From Terriglobales bacterium (GTDB lineage Bacteria; Acidobacteriota; Terriglobia; Terriglobales; Acidobacteriaceae): a DNA stretch of 64,000 bases. Below are positions 57,046 to 64,000 of the stretch, one piece after another. Under the pieces are notes generated by a model, which was not told where the DNA came from, made no database searches, and saw nothing but the letters and a program-made list of their open reading frames with translations. Each line of letters begins with the position of its first letter. Position 1 is the first letter of the stretch. The position numbers and the translations under genes are program-made. The DNA lies in NCBI GenBank assembly GCA_035567895.1, contig DATMPC010000001.1:151591-215590 (forward strand), in the 5' to 3' direction.

Positions 57046-57825
57046 ATGAAAATTCTTGCCCGGTCTATCGGTCTCCTGTGCCTTCTGGGTTGTACTTGTG
57101 TTGCGCAAACTTCTGCCTCTGCACAGCAAGCTCCACCCCAGACAACTGATCCTGATCTCGAACGGCTCGTCTCTCAACTTCAGCGTGCGAACCTAGCCCT
57201 CAACGACTGGCCGAATCTCGGCCGCTATCGTGATGCAAACGCTAACACCCCACAGCCCGCACCCGGCGAGAACCGAGTTGTGTTCATGGGTGATTCCATT
57301 ACAGATGGTTGGGGCAAAGGTAAGGCCCAATTCTTTCCCGGAAAACCTTACATCAATCGCGGCATAAGCGGTCAAACAACGCCGCAAATGTTGGTCCGCT
57401 TTCGGCCCGATGTGATCAGTCTCAAACCCAAATTGGTAGTGACGCTGGCCGGCACCAATGACATTGCCGGTAACACGGGTCCAGAGACATTGCAAAATAT
57501 TGAGGACAATCTCATCTCAATGTCCGAGTTGGCGAGAGCGAATGGCATCCGCGTCGTCATTGCGTCGGTAATGCCCGTTTGTGATTCACTCAAGGCTCAG
57601 AGCGGGCGGCGACCTCCGCCGCAAATCGTCGCTCTCAATGAATGGATCAAGAACTACACGGCTAAAAACGGATTTGGCTATCTCGACTACTACTCGGCGA
57701 TGGTCGATGGCTCAGGCATGCTGAAGAAGGAACTCACATACGACTGTTTACATCCGAATGACTCCGGTTACGCAGTAATGCAGCCGCTAGCGGAGCAGGC
57801 GATCGCGGACGCCTTCAAGAAATAG
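57046..57825 (+). CDS. Secreted SGNH/GDSL-family esterase
   Basis: A 259-residue hydrolase with a signal peptide (about residues 1-25). Catalytic blocks are MGDSITDGWG (Ser84), GISGQT, AGTNDIAG and the DxxH pair in DCLHPNDSGY. The family includes carbohydrate acetyl esterases and lipases; substrate is unknown. It lies 29 bases behind the kinase gene and five before the MFS gene, so it may share the two-component transcript. Confidence 0.88.
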   Translation: MKILARSIGLLCLLGCTCVAQTSASAQQAPPQTTDPDLERLVSQLQRANLALNDWPNLGRYRDANANTPQPAPGENRVVFMGDSITDGWGKGKAQFFPGKPYINRGISGQTTPQMLVRFRPDVISLKPKLVVTLAGTNDIAGNTGPETLQNIEDNLISMSELARANGIRVVIASVMPVCDSLKAQSGRRPPPQIVALNEWIKNYTAKNGFGYLDYYSAMVDGSGMLKKELTYDCLHPNDSGYAVMQPLAEQAIADAFKK

Positions 57826-57829
57826 ACCA

Positions 57830-59065
57830 ATGTCCGACGACTCATCCGTTGCGGCAACGCAGAACTTGGCCGATCGCGCTAACCAGCGCAATGCGCTCAT
57901 TGCAGGATTTCTTGGCTGGACGTTGGACGCCTTCGACTTCTTCGTTCTCACGTATGTGTTGAACGACGTTGCTCGTGACTTCCATCGTACCCGGCCTGAC
58001 ATCGCGCTAACGCTGACTGCCAGCCTCGCCATGAGACCCGTGGGCGCGCTGATCTTTGGATTGCTCGCCGACCGCTACGGAAGACGATTGCCGCTGATGC
58101 TGGACGTTATCTTCTACTCCATCATTGAGGTTCTCTCCGGTTTTGCGACTAGTTACAACGTTTTCCTGCTCCTGCGATTGCTGTACGGCATCGGCATGGG
58201 AGGTGAGTGGGGAGTGGGAGCATCTCTCACACTTGAGTCAGTTCCCGCGCGCTGGCGCGGTCTAGTTTCAGGACTTCTGCAGGAAGGTTATGCGCTCGGC
58301 AACATACTCGCCGCCGTTGCTTATTTCACGATCTTCCCCCGGTTTGGATGGAGAGCACTTTTCTTTGTCGGCGGCCTGCCTGCGCTGCTATCGCTCTTTA
58401 TTCGTGCCAAAGTGAAAGAATCGGAGGCGTGGCATTCAACGCGTACCGACTGGCAGACATATTGGACTGTCGTTCGACACAATTGGCGTCGCTTCTTGTA
58501 TCTCGTGCTGCTGATGACCATGATGAGCTTCATGTCACACGGCACTCAGGACCTGTATCCGACATTTCTGAGTGTGCAACGCGGATATGCACCCCGTGCA
58601 GTTGCGGTAATCAGCATCATCGCAATGATCGGAGCTATCTGCGGTGGACTGGCATTCGGGGCTTATTCCGATCGCAAGGGTCGCAGGCGAGCCATGATCA
58701 CCGCCGCGCTGCTCGGCTTGGCCGCAATCCCACTTTGGATCCTCTCGCCGACCACGGCACTGCTGATCGCCGGTGGATTTACGATGCAGTTCATGGTGCA
58801 AGGAGCATGGGGAGTGATTCCAGCGCACATCAACGAACTTTCACCAGGCGGGCTCCGCGGATTCTTTCCGGGATTCGCCTACCAGCTTGGAGTGCTCTGC
58901 GCATCGACGATCAGCTACATCGAGCCTGTGCTCGGAGAGCGATTTTCTTACACGCAGTCAATGGGGATTCTTGCCGCGGCATTCCTTAGCTTGGCTGCGC
59001 TCGTGATCTATCTCGGACCCGAGGCCAAAGGCGTGCACTTCGGTGCTCCGCAGAGCATACCTTAG
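57830..59065 (+). CDS. MFS transporter (carboxylate/sialate:H+ symporter type)
   Basis: A 411-residue transporter with about 12 membrane helices. The loop motif GLLADRYGRRLPL between helices 2 and 3 and its second-half counterpart GAYSDRKGRRRAM identify the major facilitator superfamily. GWTLDAFDFFVLTYVLNDVARDF and GIGMGGEWGVGASLTLE resemble the sialate:H+ symporter/JEN1 branch that imports carboxylates. Substrate is not certain. It follows the SGNH esterase by four bases; a linked uptake of a released product is possible. Confidence 0.85.
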   Translation: MSDDSSVAATQNLADRANQRNALIAGFLGWTLDAFDFFVLTYVLNDVARDFHRTRPDIALTLTASLAMRPVGALIFGLLADRYGRRLPLMLDVIFYSIIEVLSGFATSYNVFLLLRLLYGIGMGGEWGVGASLTLESVPARWRGLVSGLLQEGYALGNILAAVAYFTIFPRFGWRALFFVGGLPALLSLFIRAKVKESEAWHSTRTDWQTYWTVVRHNWRRFLYLVLLMTMMSFMSHGTQDLYPTFLSVQRGYAPRAVAVISIIAMIGAICGGLAFGAYSDRKGRRRAMITAALLGLAAIPLWILSPTTALLIAGGFTMQFMVQGAWGVIPAHINELSPGGLRGFFPGFAYQLGVLCASTISYIEPVLGERFSYTQSMGILAAAFLSLAALVIYLGPEAKGVHFGAPQSIP

Positions 59066-59171
59066 TGTTGTCTGTTTAGTGGCGAGGTTATGGTTAGCAA
59101 TTGATTCGATACGCCAGAATCGAGAGACTTGATGCGTGTCAACCGTCACGTCGTCACTCCAAACTCAGCGC

Positions 59172-60428
59172 ATGACCAACTCAATTCGAACTCAGCGCTG
59201 GGCCATCTTCTTCGTCGGCTTTCTCCTTCGATTCGGATTCGTGTTATGGCGAAAGACCTATGTCCAATTACCGGGGCGACCCTATCCATTTGCTCTGGAA
59301 ATATCGAGTATCGCCGCCCACCTGGCGCGAGGGCTGGGGTTCAGTTCGCCCTTTCTCATCGACACTGGGCCAACGGCTTGGGTTGCTCCGGTATATCCAA
59401 TCCTGGTTGCAGCAGTCTTCAAGATCTTTGGCGTTTATTCAAACAGATCGGCGCTGGTGATTCTTGGATTGCAATGCATTATGGCAGCTGCTACCGGAAT
59501 TGCCATATACGCACTGGGTAGGCGTACGTTCGGCGAGAAGATCGGAATCTGGGCTGCATGGATCTGGACGGTGAGCCCCATCTTCTTCAGATGGCCCACC
59601 TCGTGGATTTGGGATTTCGCGGCCAGCGGCCTGCTATTAACAACGACTCTGGTTCTAACCCTCGATGTCGCTGAGAAGGGAGAACGACAGCTTTGGCTTC
59701 AATTAGGTGGGTTATGGGGACTTACAGCTCTCACAAATCCCGCGTTGCTCAGCATTCTCCCCTTCAGCTTTCTCTACGCGATGCTGGCGAGCGATTACGA
59801 TCGAGGTAAGCGGATTAGAAATGCTGCAATCTCAATGATCGTATGTCTGATGATCATCTCTCCATGGGCGATCAGGAATATGAAGGTGTTTGGTCATCCC
59901 ATTGTTCTTCGTAGCAACTTTTGGTTTGAGTTTCATCTCGGGAACTACCATTATTCGAATGGAATGGGCTATGCCGGACTTCATCCTGGAGGGAACCCTC
60001 GGGAATTACGGAAATATGCTGAACTCGGTGAACAGGGCTACATTCAATCAGCCAAGAATGCAGCACTCAGCTTTGTTCGGAGTTACCCACGCGAGTTCAT
60101 CGATCTCAGCCTTGATCGCACTCTTTGGTTTTGGGATGGTACTCCACTCCTCTATCAGGGAGAGGAATGGTGGCGACCGTGGAAATTCTGGCCTTTGTCT
60201 ATTACCGCATGGGCAGGGATGATCTTTCTGCTCACTCGCAGACCCCGAGGCTGGCTACTCTATGCCGCATGCCTTGTGGCCTATCCGCTTCCCTATTATC
60301 TCGTTTACCCGATAGCGAAATACCGTTATGCGATTGAACCGGAGATGCTCTTGCTCTCGGTCTATTTGGCGAGTGTGCTCTGGTCGGAGTTTAGAATCCT
60401 TCGTCCGTCTGCGCAAAGGGAGGCTTAG
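59172..60428 (+). CDS. Membrane glycosyltransferase, GT39/ArnT-like
   Basis: About 418 residues with roughly ten hydrophobic helices. The first loop (VQLPGRPYPFALEISSIAAHLARGLGFSSPF) and TGPTAWVAPVYPILVAAVFKIFG are typical of polyprenyl-phosphate-sugar-dependent GT-C enzymes, and SPWAIRN closes a later helix. It probably glycosylates lipid, protein or polysaccharide at the periplasmic face. ATG 59172 is chosen over GTG 59136 because the basic start MTNSIRTQRW leads straight into helix 1. Confidence 0.8.
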   Translation: MTNSIRTQRWAIFFVGFLLRFGFVLWRKTYVQLPGRPYPFALEISSIAAHLARGLGFSSPFLIDTGPTAWVAPVYPILVAAVFKIFGVYSNRSALVILGLQCIMAAATGIAIYALGRRTFGEKIGIWAAWIWTVSPIFFRWPTSWIWDFAASGLLLTTTLVLTLDVAEKGERQLWLQLGGLWGLTALTNPALLSILPFSFLYAMLASDYDRGKRIRNAAISMIVCLMIISPWAIRNMKVFGHPIVLRSNFWFEFHLGNYHYSNGMGYAGLHPGGNPRELRKYAELGEQGYIQSAKNAALSFVRSYPREFIDLSLDRTLWFWDGTPLLYQGEEWWRPWKFWPLSITAWAGMIFLLTRRPRGWLLYAACLVAYPLPYYLVYPIAKYRYAIEPEMLLLSVYLASVLWSEFRILRPSAQREA

Positions 60429-60438
60429 AACGCGTGGA

Positions 60439-60888
60439 CTATCTGATCGATTTCCCCATCAATAGACCATCTAGCTGCCCCGGATAATATCTCCGCAGTG
60501 TCTTCCAAACCGAGTAACCGTGCTTCTTATAGAAAGCGAGAGCCGGGCCATTGTTCACTGCTACCTCGAGAAATACTGAGCTACACCCCACGGACGCAAA
60601 CTTTGCTTCAAGCGCCTTCATCAAATCCGATCCCAGACCGGCGCGACGAGCAGATGAATCTACGTCGAGAGTGATGACATGCCCGAACCCACGAGCTTCA
60701 GGATGGCCAAGGATGAATCCACATAGCCGTTTTTGTTCCCACGCTACCAGGCAGATAGCGGATTTGTGGCGCATGTAGTACGCAAGTTCCTGTCGCGAGT
60801 AAGCGATTTCCGGTGAAAAGCATTGTTGATCCAAAGCCCACAATTGCTCGAAATCTTCCGGACAGCAATTGCGCAACTCAGTCATCAA
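60439..60888 (-). CDS. GNAT acetyltransferase, RimI-like
   Basis: A 149-residue GNAT protein. The acetyl-CoA loop is ARRAGLGSDLMKALEAKF with the Q/RxxGxG pattern, followed by VFLEVAVNNGPALAFYKKHGYSVWK, as in RimI-type N-alpha-acetyltransferases. The substrate is unknown. It is the last gene of the ABC-2 operon, three bases after the TPR gene. Confidence 0.87.
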   Translation of the reverse strand: MMTELRNCCPEDFEQLWALDQQCFSPEIAYSRQELAYYMRHKSAICLVAWEQKRLCGFILGHPEARGFGHVITLDVDSSARRAGLGSDLMKALEAKFASVGCSSVFLEVAVNNGPALAFYKKHGYSVWKTLRRYYPGQLDGLLMGKSIR

Positions 60889-60891
60889 GAA

Positions 60892-61773
60892 CTATTCGGG
60901 CTTTCCTTTTTGTATGAAAGGCAGTTTCTTCCAATCAGCAACGACGACATGCCCGTCATTGCGAAGCACATAGACCGCACCAGTGGGATCGTGCGGTATC
61001 GAATGGAGCAATCCGGAAGCGATTAGTTCTCTCCAGGACGACGGATGGTGCCCCGTGCGGCCGGCAAATTCTGAGACTACGGATTCCAGTTGGGGAATCT
61101 CCTGATCGACAACCAGAGACGCAAGATGAAGCTCAGCGTTTCTCTTGAGACCTTTGTCGGTCGATTCGTTGTAGATGTTTTGCCACATGTAACGTGCTGT
61201 CTCCAAACTGCCAGCTTCCGTGAGCATCTTCGCCGCCATCAGCTTTAGCCACGGGCGGGCGCCTGGGACCCTGGATCCTTCCTCGAACGTTTTGGCCGCC
61301 CCAAGATAGTCGTGCTGCCCGAGGTACTGTATGAATCCTAAAGTGAAATACAGATGCCACTCGTCGGGGTTGTTGCGAATACCTTTCCTGATGAGTGCTA
61401 TAGCAGCGGCGTCGTCACCAGCGCCACTAGGCGGCGGTTGATCCAGAAATGTGGATCCCCACTCGTAAGCAACCACGAGATTAGGATCCAGAGTGGTCGT
61501 AATATCCAGTAAAGGTGCCAGCGCCTTGTATTCTGTCGAATCGCGCTGGTGTTGCCTGCCAAAGTACTGCACCACACGCATCCAGTAAATGTCGGCGAGC
61601 AGCCCTGAATAGCCAAGGCTGGCGCGTTTCACGAACTCCGGAGAGGACATAAACAAGACGTCTTCCATCGGCGAGAAGGGAAAAGCGTGCGCGATTCTGC
61701 CCACCAGAATGAAACTGGCTGTGATCGAAACGACGAGCACGGCCACAACCAGCATTGTCGAGCGGCGACTCAT
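60892..61773 (-). CDS. Membrane-anchored TPR-like protein in ABC-2 operon
   Basis: A 293-residue protein with one N-terminal membrane helix (MLVVAVLVVSITASFILVG) and a helical, TPR-like periplasmic part: LLADIYWMRVVQYFGRQHQ, then WHLYFTLGFIQYLGQHDYLGAAKTFEEGSRV and KLMAAKMLTEAGSLETARYMWQNI. Its start overlaps the permease stop by four bases. It is probably an accessory subunit of the transporter or of its substrate pathway; no family function is known to me. Confidence 0.75.
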   Translation of the reverse strand: MSRRSTMLVVAVLVVSITASFILVGRIAHAFPFSPMEDVLFMSSPEFVKRASLGYSGLLADIYWMRVVQYFGRQHQRDSTEYKALAPLLDITTTLDPNLVVAYEWGSTFLDQPPPSGAGDDAAAIALIRKGIRNNPDEWHLYFTLGFIQYLGQHDYLGAAKTFEEGSRVPGARPWLKLMAAKMLTEAGSLETARYMWQNIYNESTDKGLKRNAELHLASLVVDQEIPQLESVVSEFAGRTGHHPSSWRELIASGLLHSIPHDPTGAVYVLRNDGHVVVADWKKLPFIQKGKPE

Positions 61774-62546
61774 TTCAGATCCCGACGCGAAAAAATCAGT
61801 ACAGCGCCGCTGATCGTCGCCGCGGCATACAGAGCCGTATACAGGGTGTTGTAACCAACAAGGCTTGCCGGTATGAGTTGATCGTGCGATACCCGTGTGA
61901 TCACATTCAGCGAGGCAAGGTTAGGAACTACATAGGACGCAGCCCTCGCCAGCCAACGTTCGGGTCCATGGCCCATCGCAGCAAAGGCCCGAAGGTCTCC
62001 CGCGAAGGTACCCGCAACAAACATCGACAGAGCAAAAAGTGCCGAGAGCAATGGGGAAGAGAAAGACGAGAAAAACAATGCGAGCCCGATGATCACGACG
62101 AATTGCAGGAAAAGAAAGTAAATGGCGATGAGGATGTTGGCGTCAGCGCGACTAAAGCTTCGCGTCATTAGCAGTAATGCCAAATAGAAGCCGGTCGTCA
62201 TCGCGGCAGTGTTGACGAGTAGAGTCCCGGCCAAGCCACAATACTTTCCAAAAATGAACTCGCCGCGTCCAACCGGACGAGAGAGCACCGGATACAGAGT
62301 GCGTCTTTCAATTTCTTTTGAAACGAGACTAATACCAACGAAGATCGAGATTACAATCCCGAAAATCGAAATCGCGCTCAGACTTAGATTGATAAGCAGC
62401 ACGCGCTGAACGCCAATCGAGATCTCTCCCAATAATGGCGACATGGCCACGAGCAGCAAAGCAAAGAAAACCAGGTTGTAAAGCACCCGATCGCGTACCG
62501 CTTCCCTGAAGGTATTGAAGGCAATGGCTCGTATGCGGCTTGTCAT
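61770..62546 (-). CDS. ABC-2 type transporter permease
   Basis: A 258-residue permease with about six membrane helices. The start RIRAIAFNTFREAVRDRVLYNLVFFALLL and the conserved cytoplasmic KEIERRTLYPVLSRPVGRGEFIFGKY are typical of the ABC-2/NosY-like branch. It overlaps both neighbours by four bases, ATPase upstream and TPR protein downstream, so the three are translationally coupled. The transported substrate is unknown. Confidence 0.88.
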   Translation of the reverse strand: MTSRIRAIAFNTFREAVRDRVLYNLVFFALLLVAMSPLLGEISIGVQRVLLINLSLSAISIFGIVISIFVGISLVSKEIERRTLYPVLSRPVGRGEFIFGKYCGLAGTLLVNTAAMTTGFYLALLLMTRSFSRADANILIAIYFLFLQFVVIIGLALFFSSFSSPLLSALFALSMFVAGTFAGDLRAFAAMGHGPERWLARAASYVVPNLASLNVITRVSHDQLIPASLVGYNTLYTALYAAATISGAVLIFSRRDLK

Positions 62547-63475
62547 CGCGGCACCTCAGCCGGCTCACCGAGCTTCTGCAGGAAATACTCTTCAAGAGAT
62601 CCACCCACTGGATTCACGGAGATCAGCCTTGCAGACTGATTCTTGAGGGTCTCCAGAGCGGGCTGCAGTTGATCCTCGCTTACAGTTGAGCGTGCAACGT
62701 CTCCCGCTACGTGAGTCTCGTTCCCAAAGATCCGCATCGCAGGTATCGCCGACGTACCCTGCCAGACCACCTCGAACCGGCTACGATTCTTGGCTACAAG
62801 GTCAGGCACGACGCCAACACCGCGAAGTTCCCCCTTGTTTAGCACGGCAACCCGGTGACAGAGAGCTTCTGCGTCGGCCAAAATATGAGTGGAAAAAAAG
62901 ACAGTCTTGCCTTCTCGGTTTAGCGACTGGATGAAATCTCGCATTTCCCGCCGCCCCAGCGGATCGAGTCCTGACATAGGCTCATCGAGAAACACCACTT
63001 CGGGCTCATGCAGTACTGCTTGGGCAATCCCAACGCGTTGTAGCATTCCTTTGGAGAACTTGCGTAGTTGGGTGCGCGCCTGCTCGGCCAGTCCCACTCG
63101 TTCCAAGAGTTTGGGAATCCGTGATTGCCGATCGGAAGCCGAAACACCCGAAAGCGTTCCATAGTAGTCGAGCAATTCGAGGGGAGTGAGATAATCGTAG
63201 AAGTACGGCTGCTCTGGAAGAAATCCAATCCTGGCCCGAACGGCAGGATCGCGCCACGGTTGGTTCAGGATTCGTGCTGTGCCGGCGGTCGGGAAAATCA
63301 GGCCCATCAAAAGCTTTAACGTCGTTGTCTTACCCGCACCGTTCGGTCCAAGAAAGCCGAAGACTTCCCCTTGTGGTATCTCAAGATGCAAACTCTTGAG
63401 GCCAACCTTCTGCTTCTTATGCCAAAACCCGACTTTGTAGATCTTTTCTAATCCAAGAATCTCGACGGCCAGCAT
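62543..63475 (-). CDS. ABC-2 transporter ATPase
   Basis: A 310-residue ATPase with Walker [11 protein letters not shown], signature [13 protein letters not shown], Walker [14 protein letters not shown] and the H-loop in FFSTHIL. The C-terminal 80 residues form the small extra domain seen in NatA/CcmA-like exporters. It is the first gene of the four-gene operon ATPase-permease-TPR-GNAT. Confidence 0.92.
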   Translation of the reverse strand: MLAVEILGLEKIYKVGFWHKKQKVGLKSLHLEIPQGEVFGFLGPNGAGKTTTLKLLMGLIFPTAGTARILNQPWRDPAVRARIGFLPEQPYFYDYLTPLELLDYYGTLSGVSASDRQSRIPKLLERVGLAEQARTQLRKFSKGMLQRVGIAQAVLHEPEVVFLDEPMSGLDPLGRREMRDFIQSLNREGKTVFFSTHILADAEALCHRVAVLNKGELRGVGVVPDLVAKNRSRFEVVWQGTSAIPAMRIFGNETHVAGDVARSTVSEDQLQPALETLKNQSARLISVNPVGGSLEEYFLQKLGEPAEVPR

Positions 63476-63688
63476 ATTTCCTATATTTGCAAATGTTGGA
63501 GGATAGCGTAAACCATCTTCGCTAACTCGGCGGAAGCTCTATATTGCCAGCGCAATGCGGAATATGACGATAACTACTAGAGTTCATTGGCGCCCTCAGG
63601 GATCAAGAGGTGAAGCGTTAAGGGCTCTAACAGTACTTTTTCCGCTGGGCCTCACCTGTATTTCCGAAGATTGGTTCCCTAATAAAGC

Positions 63689-63715
63689 AGGGGAACCCTT
63701 TGCGAGGGCTCCCCT
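63689..63715 (-). terminator. Rho-independent-like terminator of the pilin gene
   Basis: On the minus strand AGGGGAGCCC, a seven-base loop and GGGTTCCCCT pair over ten bases (one G-T), followed by GCTTTATT. It lies 25 bases past the pilin stop and before the ABC-2 operon, so it should end the pilin transcript. The U-tract is short. Confidence 0.7.
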
Positions 63716-63739
63716 GAACATCAGACTGAAAACAACTTA

Positions 63740-64000
63740 CTACTGAAGCGGAGTGTCTGTGCTGGCGGCCGTTCCAGCAGGATTGAAGCGGATCACACCG
63801 CTCGCGTCTGCGTAGAAGTAGCGGTTGCCGGTTTGTCCTTGAGAAGCCGGATTGCCGTTCAGTGCGAAACTGATATTGGTGAAATTAGAGACAGCATCCG
63901 CTTGTGGCGTATACGCGAAGGTATATCCACTCTTCGGACTGCCTGTGGCAGCCCCGGCGAGAACCGCGTCAATTAGACAAGTTTGCGTCGAAGTCGGCAC
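63740..64000 (-). CDS. Type IV pilin / GspG-like protein, C-terminal part
   Basis: About 86 C-terminal residues; the N-terminal prepilin helix lies beyond the right edge. The sequence (CLIDAVLAGAATGSPKSGYTFAYT; NRYFYADASGVIRFNPAGTAASTDTPLQ) is the C-terminal beta domain pattern of PilA/GspG-like pilins of Acidobacteriota, in which SGYxFxYT and RxFYxDxSGVIRxN are typical. Two tandem stop codons end the gene, followed by a terminator hairpin. Assignment rests on the tail only. Confidence 0.7.
   Translation of the reverse strand: MPTSTQTCLIDAVLAGAATGSPKSGYTFAYTPQADAVSNFTNISFALNGNPASQGQTGNRYFYADASGVIRFNPAGTAASTDTPLQ

Overview
The window looks like a contiguous piece of chromosome from a soil- or freshwater-type Gram-negative bacterium, most likely an Acidobacteriota (Terriglobia/Koribacter-like). 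This is an inference from gene content: diderm genes (kdsD, RND adaptor, class A penicillin-binding protein), RNase J, a long SecA with a zinc tail, many small TPR proteins with signal peptides, a GspG/PilA-like pilin, and intergenic repeats of a kind I associate with that phylum. No rRNA, tRNA, CRISPR array or intact insertion sequence was seen.

Layout. 1-1.7 kb: N-terminal part of an RND efflux adaptor lipoprotein and a TPR protein. 1.8-5.7 kb: a chromate-resistance-like island with a full ChrB, a divergent promoter carrying a palindromic operator, a Tat-exported class V aminotransferase that lacks the desulfurase cysteine, a ChrB-C-only protein, and a DUF1259 protein with an in-frame TAG right after its signal peptide. 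5.7-7.4 kb: Tat-exported GH30 hydrolase and a small protein. 7.7-28.9 kb: housekeeping genes (dnaX-ybaB-recR; rnj; threonine dehydratase-like; ftsY-ribD-ribE; thioesterase; secA; PBP and TPR protein; proS; kdsD; guaA). 29.1-31.3 kb: a MacB/Lol-type ABC pair.

31.3-38.1 kb is the most unusual region. A long untranslated stretch with strong hairpins precedes four tightly packed genes: two secreted beta-sandwich subunits sharing one domain (one copy, then two), an Ig-like periplasmic chaperone, and a 1092-residue outer-membrane protein. The last has a secretin/CpaC-like N-domain, a probable beta-barrel and three SdrD/CNA-B-like repeats in place of a recognisable usher. I read it as a candidate surface-fibre assembly system.

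38.6-54.1 kb: lipoprotein, treZ, a UvrD-type helicase fused to a RecB-type nuclease, the CIRCE-controlled hrcA-grpE-dnaJ-rsmE cluster, mrp, a membrane-anchored sensor-like trehalose-6-phosphate synthase overlapped by a HAD phosphatase, and an M20 peptidase. 54.1-64 kb: a transposase (RAYT) remnant, a CpxR-type two-component system behind a perfect CpxR-like box, an SGNH hydrolase, an MFS transporter, a membrane glycosyltransferase, a four-gene ABC-2 transporter/TPR/GNAT operon and the 3' end of a type IV pilin gene.

Two dispersed intergenic repeat families appear twice each (about 7.5 and 38.2 kb; about 29.0 and 48.1 kb), together with several short perfect palindromes. All family assignments come from reading motifs; no database search was run.
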